This document shows, one piece after another, positions 1 through 7,073 of a DNA stretch of 52,922 bases. Source of the stretch: Parasulfuritortus cantonensis (lineage in GTDB: Bacteria; Pseudomonadota; Gammaproteobacteria; Burkholderiales; Thiobacillaceae); assembly GCF_004337445.1 (NCBI RefSeq), contig NZ_SJZB01000026.1, positions 1 to 52,922 of the forward strand, given 5' to 3'. A model generated the notes under the pieces. The model was not told the origin of the DNA and did no database searches. It worked only from the letters and a program-made list of their open reading frames with translations. Each line of letters begins with the position of its first letter. Within the stretch, counting starts at the first letter, position 1. Both the position numbers and the translations under genes were made by a program.

Positions 1-568
1 TGATGTCCTCTTCGCCGATGTTCAGAAGACCGACCGACGGCCGTTCCTTGCGCTCGGAGACACCGGCCAGGGCCGCGCCCATGATGCCGAACTGGAGCAG
101 GTGCTCGGCGCTGCAGTCGACGTTGGCACCCAGATCGAGCACGTACGAACGGCCGTGCTGGTTGGGCAACGTCGTGGCGATGGCGGGCCGGTCGATCCCG
201 GGCAGGGTCTTGAGGACGAAGCGGGACACCGCCATCAAGGCGCCGGTATTGCCCGCCGACACCCCGGCGTCGGCCTCGCCGCGCTTGACCAGGTTCGCCA
301 CCACGCGCATGGACGAATCCTTTTTCACCCGCAGGGCGACCGACAACGGGTCGTCCATGGTGACCACCTCGGAAGCGTGGTGGATGCGCAGGCGGTTGTG
401 GGTCTTGGCCTTGCGGGTCAGCAACTCGGCCAGCAGGAGGTCTTCCAAGCCCACCAGGATGATGTTGACGCCGTCGATCCGGGCAAGCACGTCGAGGGCG
501 GCCTGAACGGTGACATGGGGGCCATGATCGCCGCCCATGGCATCGATTGCGATGGTGACTTCGCGCAT
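1..568 (-). CDS. plsX: Phosphate acyltransferase PlsX (partial, C-terminus beyond window)
   Basis: PlsX converts acyl-ACP to acyl-phosphate, the first step of membrane phospholipid synthesis in the PlsX/PlsY route, and acts at the cytoplasmic membrane surface. The minus-strand translation begins [17 protein letters not shown], matching the family's conserved N-terminal AxDxMGGDxGP block, and continues with AGNTGALMA and LDLGANVDC, both PlsX hallmarks. The frame is open at base 1, so about 189 residues are present and the C-terminal part is missing. An in-frame ATG nine bases upstream (577) is an alternative start; 568 was preferred because homologues begin two to four residues before the VxIAxD strand. 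It lies 45 bases after rpmF on the same strand, the usual yceD-rpmF-plsX arrangement. Confidence 0.93.
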   Translation of the reverse strand, partial: MREVTIAIDAMGGDHGPHVTVQAALDVLARIDGVNIILVGLEDLLLAELLTRKAKTHNRLRIHHASEVVTMDDPLSVALRVKKDSSMRVVANLVKRGEADAGVSAGNTGALMAVSRFVLKTLPGIDRPAIATTLPNQHGRSYVLDLGANVDCSAEHLLQFGIMGAALAGVSERKERPSVGLLNIGEEDI

Positions 569-578
569 GTATGCCATA

Positions 579-596
579 CCCGCCCCGCAGGGCGGG
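579..596. other. Short G/C hairpin between rpmF and plsX
   Basis: A perfect 7-bp inverted repeat, CCCGCCC and GGGCGGG with a 4-base loop, sits just upstream of the plsX start on the minus strand. No T-run follows it, so it is more likely an mRNA-processing or translation-modulating hairpin than an intrinsic terminator. Its function is inferred only. Confidence 0.35.
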
Positions 597-613
597 CATC
601 GCCGCAATGTCGA

Positions 614-799
614 TTAGGAGTTGTCAGCCTTGGTGTTGACCACTTTGCGGCCGCGGTAGTAACCGCTCGGGCTGACGTGGTGGCGCAGGTGCACCTCGCC
701 GGTGGTCGGTTCCACGGCGGTCGGCGGGTTGGTCAGGAAGTCGTGGGCACGATGCATACCGCGCTTGGACGGGGACTTCTTATTCTGTTGAACAGCCAT
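614..799 (-). CDS. rpmF: 50S ribosomal protein L32
   Basis: This 61-residue protein of the large ribosomal subunit starts [20 protein letters not shown], the conserved L32 opening, and has a basic C-terminal half with [14 protein letters not shown]. The start at 799 is fixed by a strong ribosome binding site (AAGGAGCAACAA before ATG); a longer in-frame reading to 856 has no homology support. As in many betaproteobacteria the zinc-ribbon cysteines of some L32 forms are absent, so it should not depend on zinc. It sits between yceD and plsX in the usual order. Confidence 0.96.
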   Translation of the reverse strand: MAVQQNKKSPSKRGMHRAHDFLTNPPTAVEPTTGEVHLRHHVSPSGYYRGRKVVNTKADNS

Positions 800-821
800 T
801 TGTTGCTCCTTGCAAAAATCG

Positions 822-1256
822 TCAAACCCGAGCCTGTCCACATTCGCCCTCGGCATGCCGGGGCGCCACGGGCAGGCTCAGCAATATCTCGTCTTCCACC
901 AGCGTCAGCACATCCAGTACCGGATCCGCGACCAGGGCATCGAGCAGCGGGTCTTCCCGCTCCCAGAGCGCCAGTTGCGCCTCGTCGCGGGCAAGCGGAA
1001 ACACCCGCTCGATCCGCAACTCCTGCCGATAGGGCTCCAGGCAACGCTGACAAAGCAGCATGACGGCCGTATCCACATCCAGCGTGAGCACCGGCCGACC
1101 GGCCCGCAGGCCGCCACGCAGTCGATAACGCGCCGAACCCTGGTCCGAAACCAGGACATCGGCCAGGCGATCGAGATCGGCGAGGCGAACCTCGCCCGAC
1201 ATCTCTTCACCGGCACGCGCGAAGCGCATGGAATCCAACGTCGGTCGTGCAGACAT
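822..1256 (-). CDS. yceD: YceD family (DUF177) protein
   Basis: A 144-residue member of the YceD/DUF177 family, which is linked to 23S rRNA accumulation and is nearly always encoded directly before rpmF. The sequence shows the family CQRCLEP motif near residues 69-75 and the acidic segment [16 protein letters not shown] near the C-terminus. The protein is short at the C-terminus: most relatives continue some 15-25 residues with a conserved NPFAAL-type ending, whereas this frame stops after GECGQARV. The start was placed at MSARPTLDS (ATG at 1256). The minus-strand frame runs open for a further 1.6 kb upstream, but that part is a shadow of pycA. It is 22 bases upstream of rpmF. Confidence 0.85.
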   Translation of the reverse strand: MSARPTLDSMRFARAGEEMSGEVRLADLDRLADVLVSDQGSARYRLRGGLRAGRPVLTLDVDTAVMLLCQRCLEPYRQELRIERVFPLARDEAQLALWEREDPLLDALVADPVLDVLTLVEDEILLSLPVAPRHAEGECGQARV

Positions 1257-1433
1257 AAGCAGGCAATGATATGCTGTTGCGCTTTCCATGTCAAAGCCAA
1301 CCCGGCGTCGGCAACGGGCCACGCGCCCCGCCACGGCGACAAGCGCGCCAACTCCGGATAGACTACGACGCTCGACGGAAGCCCCCCTGGGCGCAGGGGA
1401 GTCGGCATCCGGCCACCCACAACTCGTTTTGCC

Positions 1434-2852
1434 ATGATCAAGAAGATACTTGTCGCCAATCGCGGTGAGATCGCGGTCCGGATCATTCGCGCCTGTCGCG
1501 AACTCGGTATTCGTTCCGTCGCCATCTACACCGACGCGGATCGTCACGCCTTGCACGTCAAGAAGGCGGATGAAGCCTACAACATCGGTTCCGATCCCGT
1601 GGTGGGCTATCTGAACGCCCACAACATCGTCAACCTGGCGGTTGCGTCCGGTTGCGACGCCCTCCATCCGGGCTACGGCTTCCTGTCGGAAAATCCGGTC
1701 CTGGCCGAGGTGTGCGGACGCCGGGGCATCAAGTTCATCGGCCCTTCCCCCGCCGTCATCCGCCAGATGGGCGACAAGATCCAGGCCCGCCAGGCCATGA
1801 TCAAGGCCGGCATCCCGGTCACGCCCGGTTCCGACCACAACCTGGAGGACGTCGAGGAGGCGCGCGCCCTGGCCAACAAGATCGGCTACCCGGTCATGCT
1901 CAAGGCCACCAACGGCGGCGGCGGCCGCGGCATCCGCCGGTGCGATTCCGAGGACGACCTGCTGAAGAACTACGAACGCGTCGTGTCCGAGGCCAGCAAG
2001 GCCTTCGGCAAGCCCGAGGTGTTCATCGAGAAGTGCGTGGTCAACCCCAAGCACATCGAGGTGCAGGTGATCGGCGACAGCCACGGCAACTGCATCCACC
2101 TGTTCGAGCGCGACTGCTCGATCCAACGCCGCAACCAGAAGCTCATCGAGATCGCCCCCTCGCCGCAACTGAGCGAGGCCCAGCGCGAATACATCGGCAA
2201 GCTGGCCGTGCGCGCCGCCAAGGCGGTCGGCTACGTCAACGCCGGCACCGTGGAGTTCCTGCTCGACCACGACAACCAGTTCTACTTCATGGAGATGAAC
2301 ACCCGGTTGCAGGTCGAACACTGCGTCACCGAGACCATCACCGGCATCGACATCGTCCAGGAGCAGATCCGCATCGCCGACGGCCAGCCGCTGCAATACA
2401 AGCAGGACGAGATCCACCACCGCGGCTATGCCATGGAGTTCCGGATCAACGCCGAGGACCCCCAGAACGGCTTCCTGCCCAGCTTCGGCCGCATCACCCG
2501 CTACTACGCCCCGGGCGGCCCGGGCGTGCGCGTCGACGGCGCCATGTACACCGGCTACACCATCCCGCCCTACTACGACTCCATGTGCGCCAAGCTGATC
2601 GTCTGGGCGCTCGACTGGCACAGCGTCGTGGAGCGCGGTCTGCGCTCGCTCGACGATATGCTGGTGTACGGCGTCAAGACGACCATCCCCTATTACAAGG
2701 AGATCCTGCGCAACGACGAATTCCGCTCCGGTCGTTTCAACACCGGCTTCGTCGAGGCCCATCCGGAACTCATCAACTATCACGTGCGCCGGCCACCCGA
2801 GCTGACCGCGGCCGCCATCGCGGCCGCCCTGGCGGCGCACCTCGGCATGTAA
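1434..2852 (+). CDS. pycA: Pyruvate carboxylase subunit A (biotin carboxylase)
   Basis: This ATP-grasp biotin carboxylase carboxylates the biotin of the partner subunit encoded next, using ATP and bicarbonate. The 472-residue translation opens MIKKILVANRGEIAVRI, carries the glycine-rich ATP loop KATNGGGGRGIR, the catalytic region EMNTRLQVEHCVTE and the family C-terminal domain, all at the expected spacing. The length fits the stand-alone subunit of two-subunit pyruvate or acetyl-CoA carboxylases. The call as the pyruvate enzyme rests on the next gene, which carries a carboxyltransferase of the pyruvate/oxaloacetate type. It faces yceD divergently across a 177-base gap that should hold both promoters. 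AccC is the alternative; context favours PycA. Confidence 0.92.
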   Translation: MIKKILVANRGEIAVRIIRACRELGIRSVAIYTDADRHALHVKKADEAYNIGSDPVVGYLNAHNIVNLAVASGCDALHPGYGFLSENPVLAEVCGRRGIKFIGPSPAVIRQMGDKIQARQAMIKAGIPVTPGSDHNLEDVEEARALANKIGYPVMLKATNGGGGRGIRRCDSEDDLLKNYERVVSEASKAFGKPEVFIEKCVVNPKHIEVQVIGDSHGNCIHLFERDCSIQRRNQKLIEIAPSPQLSEAQREYIGKLAVRAAKAVGYVNAGTVEFLLDHDNQFYFMEMNTRLQVEHCVTETITGIDIVQEQIRIADGQPLQYKQDEIHHRGYAMEFRINAEDPQNGFLPSFGRITRYYAPGGPGVRVDGAMYTGYTIPPYYDSMCAKLIVWALDWHSVVERGLRSLDDMLVYGVKTTIPYYKEILRNDEFRSGRFNTGFVEAHPELINYHVRRPPELTAAAIAAALAAHLGM

Positions 2853-2871
2853 ATCAGGAAGTCCAGACAAC

Positions 2872-4731
2872 ATGGCTAAAGTACACGTCACCGATCTCGT
2901 CCTGCGCGACGGCCATCAATCCCTCATCGCCACCCGCATGCGGACAGACGACATGCTGCCGATCTGCGGCAAGCTCGACCAGGTCGGTTTCTGGTCGCTG
3001 GAGGCCTGGGGCGGCGCCACCTTCGACTCCTGCGTGCGCTTCCTCAAGGAAGACCCCTGGGAACGCCTGAAGCGCCTGCGCCGGGCCCTGCCGAACACGC
3101 GCATCCAGATGCTCCTGCGCGGCCAGAACCTGCTCGGCTACCGCCACTACGCGGACGACGTGGTGCGCGCCTTCGTGCACAAGGCGGCCGACAACGGCGT
3201 CGACGTGTTCCGCGTCTTCGACGCCATGAACGACATCCGCAACATGCAGGTCGCCATCGACGCCGTGAAGAAGTCCGGCAAGCACGCCCAGGGCGCGATC
3301 TCCTACACCGTCAGCCCGGTGCACGACATCGCCTACTTCGTCGAGATGGCCAAGCAACTGACCGACATGGGCGTCGACTCCATCGCCATCAAGGACATGG
3401 CCGGCCTGCTCACGCCCTACGCGGCCTATGAGCTGGTCAAGGCCATCAAGGCCGTCACCCGCCTGCCCGTGAACACCCACAGCCATGCCACGGCGGGTCT
3501 TTCGGCCATGGTGCACATGAAGGCCGTGGAAGCCGGTGCCGACATCGTCGACGGCTGCAACTCCGCCTTCTCCGAGGGCGCCAGCCACGCCACCACCGAG
3601 AGCCTGGTGGCCGCCCTGCAGGGCACCGAATACGACACCGGCCTCGACCTCGGCAGGCTGCAGGAGATCGCCGCCTACTTCCGCGAGGTGCGCAAGAAGT
3701 ACTGGCAGTTCGAGATGGACTCCCACCTCGTCGACACCCGCATCCTGACCTCCCAGGTGCCCGGCGGCATGATTTCCAACCTGGCCAACCAGCTCAAGGA
3801 ACAGGGCGCCCTCAACCGCATGGACGACGTGATGCTGGAGATCCCGCGCGTGCGCGAGGACCTCGGCTATCCCCCGCTGGTCACCCCCACGTCCCAGATC
3901 GTCGGCACCCAGGCGGTGCTCAACGTCCTCACCGGGGGCCGCTACAAGTCGGTCACCAACGAGGTCAAGGGCTACCTGCTCGGCCGCTACGGCAAGGCCC
4001 CCGGCCTGGTCAACGATGAGGTGCGCAAGCTCGCCGTGGGCAACCAGGAAGTCATCACCTGCCGGCCGGCCGACCTGATGAGCGACGAACTGGACAAGTT
4101 GCGCGGTGAGATCGAGGGCCTGGCCAAGAGCGACGAGGACGTCCTCACCTACGCCATGTTCCCGGACCTCGGCCGCACCTTCCTGCAGGAACGCGCCGCC
4201 GGCAGCCTCAGCCCGGAACCGCTGCTGCCGCCGGAGGCCAAGGAGGCCGCCGCCTGCCCGGCCGTGTTCGCGCCAAACGAGTTCAACATCACCCTGCACG
4301 GCGAGACCTACCACATCCGCGTCACCGGCACCGGCCGCGGCGACGACAGCGAGCGTCCCTTCTACGTCCACGTCGACGGCATCTCCGAGGAGGTGCTGGT
4401 CGAGACCCTGGACGAGATCGAGGTGACGGCCGGTGGCGCCAGCGCCGGCACCCGGAAGAACAGCGGCAAGGGTGCCGCCCCGGCCGCCGGCAAGCGGCCG
4501 CGGCCCAGCCACGCCGGCCACATCACCACCGCCATGCCGGGCACCATCGTCGACGTCAAGGTCAAGGTCGGCGACAAGGTCAAGGCCGGCGACGGCGTCC
4601 TCATCATCGAGGCCATGAAGATGGAGAACGAGGTCCAGTCGGCGGTCTCCGGGACGGTGGTCGCCGTGTTCGTGGCCAAGGGCGACGCCGTCACGCCGGA
4701 TCAGGTCCTGGTCGAGATTCAGCCCGAGTGA
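2872..4731 (+). CDS. pycB: Pyruvate carboxylase subunit B / oxaloacetate decarboxylase alpha-type, with biotinyl domain
   Basis: The 619-residue protein combines a TIM-barrel carboxyltransferase (about residues 1-290, opening VTDLVLRDGHQSL, with the metal-binding NTHSHATAG), a conserved carboxylase domain, an Ala/Gly/Pro-rich linker and a C-terminal biotinyl domain whose EAMKMEN motif carries the acceptor lysine near residue 583. With PycA it would make oxaloacetate from pyruvate, an anaplerotic reaction useful to an autotroph. The same architecture serves the sodium-pumping oxaloacetate decarboxylase, but no beta or gamma membrane subunit lies nearby, so the carboxylase role is preferred. 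Its stop codon overlaps the GTG start of maf, so the two are probably translationally coupled. Confidence 0.92.
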   Translation: MAKVHVTDLVLRDGHQSLIATRMRTDDMLPICGKLDQVGFWSLEAWGGATFDSCVRFLKEDPWERLKRLRRALPNTRIQMLLRGQNLLGYRHYADDVVRAFVHKAADNGVDVFRVFDAMNDIRNMQVAIDAVKKSGKHAQGAISYTVSPVHDIAYFVEMAKQLTDMGVDSIAIKDMAGLLTPYAAYELVKAIKAVTRLPVNTHSHATAGLSAMVHMKAVEAGADIVDGCNSAFSEGASHATTESLVAALQGTEYDTGLDLGRLQEIAAYFREVRKKYWQFEMDSHLVDTRILTSQVPGGMISNLANQLKEQGALNRMDDVMLEIPRVREDLGYPPLVTPTSQIVGTQAVLNVLTGGRYKSVTNEVKGYLLGRYGKAPGLVNDEVRKLAVGNQEVITCRPADLMSDELDKLRGEIEGLAKSDEDVLTYAMFPDLGRTFLQERAAGSLSPEPLLPPEAKEAAACPAVFAPNEFNITLHGETYHIRVTGTGRGDDSERPFYVHVDGISEEVLVETLDEIEVTAGGASAGTRKNSGKGAAPAAGKRPRPSHAGHITTAMPGTIVDVKVKVGDKVKAGDGVLIIEAMKMENEVQSAVSGTVVAVFVAKGDAVTPDQVLVEIQPE

Positions 4732-5318
4732 AGCTGGTCCTCGCCTCCACCTCGCCCTACCGGCGCGAACTGCTGGGCCGGCTCGGGGTGCCCTTCGAGG
4801 TCGCCGCGCCGGATGTCGACGAGACCCCGCTGCCCGGCGAGTCGCCGGACGACACCGCCCAGCGCCTCTCCGTGCTGAAGGCGCGCGCCGTGGCGGAGCA
4901 CTTCCCCGATGCCCTGGTGATCGGCTCGGATCAGGTCGCCCTCCTCGAGGGCCGCCAACTGGGCAAGCCGGGCAGCCACGACAAGGCGGTCGAACAGCTG
5001 CGCGCCATGCGCGGCAAGGCCCTGGAGTTCCACACCGCGCTGACCGTGCTGAACGCCCGTACCGGTTCCGTGCAGACCGCCAACGTGCCGGTGCGCCTGG
5101 TCATGCGCGACTACAGCGACGCCCAGATCGAGGCCTACCTGGACAAGGACCAGCCCTACAACTGCTGCGGCAGCGCCCGCAGCGAGAGCCTGGGCATCGC
5201 CCTGATCGCCCGCTACGAGACCGAGGACCCGAACGCCCTGGTCGGCCTGCCCCTGATCAAGCTGACCGAGATGCTGGCCAACGAAGGCCTGGACGTACTG
5301 ACCTACGGCGGGGCCTGA
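4728..5318 (+). CDS. maf: Maf/YceF-type nucleotide pyrophosphatase
   Basis: Maf proteins hydrolyse modified or non-canonical nucleoside triphosphates to monophosphates (house-cleaning; the YceF branch prefers 7-methyl-GTP). The 196-residue translation shows the family opening LVLASTSPYRRELLGRLG, the GSDQVALLEG active-site segment and the NCCGSARSESLGI block in place of the KAGGY-type block of the other branch, pointing to the YceF subgroup. It starts at a GTG overlapping the pycB stop (GTGA). In many proteobacteria yceF is divergent from and adjacent to yceD; here pycA and pycB separate them. Confidence 0.92.
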   Translation: MKLVLASTSPYRRELLGRLGVPFEVAAPDVDETPLPGESPDDTAQRLSVLKARAVAEHFPDALVIGSDQVALLEGRQLGKPGSHDKAVEQLRAMRGKALEFHTALTVLNARTGSVQTANVPVRLVMRDYSDAQIEAYLDKDQPYNCCGSARSESLGIALIARYETEDPNALVGLPLIKLTEMLANEGLDVLTYGGA

Positions 5319-5321
5319 GCG

Positions 5322-6050
5322 GTGGCCAGCACGGCCGCACCCGTCCCGGGCACCCTGTACCTGATCCCGACCCCGCTCGGCGATGCACCGCTCGCCGCCG
5401 TCCTGCCCGAGGAGACCCGACGCATCGCCGCCGGCTTGCGTCATTTCGTGGTCGAACAGGCGAAGACGGCACGCGCCTTCCTCAAGCAGGTCGGTACCGC
5501 CCTGCCCCTGCAACAACTGGAACTGGCCGAGCTGAACGAGCACACCCGCGCCAGTGGCCTGGACGCCCTGCTCGCCCCGCTGCTGGCCGGCCACGACGTC
5601 GGCCTGCTCTCGGAGGCCGGCTGTCCGGCGGTCGCCGATCCCGGCGCCGATCTGGTTCGCCTGGCGCACCGCCACGGCATCCGGGTCCGGCCCCTGGTCG
5701 GGCCGTCCGCCATCCTGCTCGCGCTCATGGCCTCCGGCCTGGTCGGCCAGCGCTTCGCCTTCCACGGCTACCTGCCGGCCAAGCCGGAGGAACGCCTCAA
5801 GGCCATCAAGGACCTGGAGCAGCGGGCCGGCCGCGAAGACGCCGCCCAGGTATTCATCGAGACGCCCTACCGCAACAACGCCATGGTCGAGGCGATCGGC
5901 CAGGCCTGTCGGCCCGACACCCTGGTCACGCTGGCCTGCGACCTCAGCCTGGCCAGCGAACTGGTGCAGACCCGGCCGGCGGCCGACTGGCGCCGGGCGC
6001 CCCCCGACCTGCACAAGCGCCCCTGCGTCTTCCTGATCTGGCGGAGCTGA
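5322..6050 (+). CDS. SAM-dependent methyltransferase, tetrapyrrole-methylase fold (RsmI-like paralogue)
   Basis: The 242-residue protein has the TP-methylase fold seen in RsmI: an N-terminal strand TLYLIPTPLGD, then the segment LLSEAGCPAVADPGADLV that matches the SAM-binding DAGxPxxxDPG block of RsmI, and GPSAILLALMASGL. It is shorter than true RsmI (about 280-290 residues) and lacks that enzyme's C-terminal extension. Family members next to maf are common in betaproteobacteria and have no firm substrate, so the target (16S rRNA or other) is left open. Translation starts at a GTG 4 bases after the maf stop, so it is probably in the same operon. Confidence 0.85.
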   Translation: MASTAAPVPGTLYLIPTPLGDAPLAAVLPEETRRIAAGLRHFVVEQAKTARAFLKQVGTALPLQQLELAELNEHTRASGLDALLAPLLAGHDVGLLSEAGCPAVADPGADLVRLAHRHGIRVRPLVGPSAILLALMASGLVGQRFAFHGYLPAKPEERLKAIKDLEQRAGREDAAQVFIETPYRNNAMVEAIGQACRPDTLVTLACDLSLASELVQTRPAADWRRAPPDLHKRPCVFLIWRS

Positions 6051-6053
6051 CCG

Positions 6054-7073
6054 GTGCGCATCGAGGAACTACGCCGACGCCTGCGCGCGCTCGGCGCCAA
6101 GCCGGGTCACGAGCATCGCTTCCTGTCCGCCTGGGCGCAGCGGCGTTCCCTGGACAAGCGCCACAGCCGGGCCGAGGACTACCTTCCCCTGGCTTTGCGC
6201 GATGCCCTGCCCGGCTTGCTCGGCGAACTGGCCGGGCTCGCCCGCCTGAAGTCCGAGCATCCCGGCGCCGACGGCTCGGCGCGCCTCTTGGTCGAACTCG
6301 CCGACGGCCAGATGGTGGAAAGCGTCCTACTGCCGCGCGACGGCCTGTGTGTCTCCAGCCAGGTCGGTTGCGCGGTCGCCTGCCGGTTCTGCATGACCGG
6401 CCAGGCAGGCCTGCTGCGCCAGCTCGGCAGCGCCGAGATCGTCGCCCAGGTGGTACTCGGCCGCGCCCTGCGGCCGGTCCGCAAGGTGGTGTTCATGGGC
6501 ATGGGCGAACCGGCCCACAACCTCGACAACGTCCTCGAGGCAATCGACCTGCTCGGCAGCGAGGGCGGCCTGGCCCACAAGAACCTGGTCTTTTCGACGG
6601 TCGGCGACCGGCGCGTCTTCGAGCGCCTGCCGCTCGGCCGCGTGAAGCCGGCCCTGGCCCTGTCGCTGCATACCACCGACGCCGACCTGCGCGCCCGCCT
6701 GCTGCCCAAGGCACCACGGATCGAGCCGGCCGAACTGGTCGAACTGGCCGAGACCTATGCCCGCGCCACCGGCTATCCGATCCAGTACCAGTGGACCCTG
6801 CTGGAGGGGGTCAACGACAGCGACCGGGAAGTCGCCAACATCGCACGCCTGCTGAAGGGCAAGTACGCGATGATGAACTTCATCCCCTACAACAGCGTCG
6901 ACGGCCTCGACTTCCGGCGCCCGAGCCCGGCCCGCGTCGAGGCCCTGGCGCGCGCCCTGCAGCGCCAGGGCGTCCTGACCAAGCTGCGCGACTCGGCCGG
7001 ACAGGACGTCGAAGGCGGCTGCGGCCAGCTGCGCGCGCGCGCCGTCACGCTGCGCCGGCAGGCGGCGCCGTAA
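6054..7073 (+). CDS. RlmN-like radical SAM RNA methyltransferase
   Basis: This protein has all the catalytic features of RlmN, which installs 2-methyladenosine on 23S rRNA and some tRNAs: the CAVACRFC iron-sulfur motif (CxxxCxxC), the upstream catalytic cysteine in LCVSSQVGC and the second catalytic cysteine in DSAGQDVEGGCGQL near the C-terminus. The GMGEPAHNLDNV SAM-binding segment is also clear. At 339 residues it is somewhat shorter than E. coli RlmN (384), mainly because the N-terminal domain (about residues 1-75) is reduced and divergent. It may be a paralogue acting beside a standard RlmN elsewhere. GTG start 4 bases after the preceding stop; its 3' end overlaps the opposing GGDEF gene by 29 bases. 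Confidence 0.85.
   Translation: MRIEELRRRLRALGAKPGHEHRFLSAWAQRRSLDKRHSRAEDYLPLALRDALPGLLGELAGLARLKSEHPGADGSARLLVELADGQMVESVLLPRDGLCVSSQVGCAVACRFCMTGQAGLLRQLGSAEIVAQVVLGRALRPVRKVVFMGMGEPAHNLDNVLEAIDLLGSEGGLAHKNLVFSTVGDRRVFERLPLGRVKPALALSLHTTDADLRARLLPKAPRIEPAELVELAETYARATGYPIQYQWTLLEGVNDSDREVANIARLLKGKYAMMNFIPYNSVDGLDFRRPSPARVEALARALQRQGVLTKLRDSAGQDVEGGCGQLRARAVTLRRQAAP

Noticed and set aside
822..2891. A 689-codon minus-strand open frame over pycA
   Set aside because: Only its last 144 codons (yceD) match a family. The remainder is antisense to pycA and reflects high-GC codon bias.
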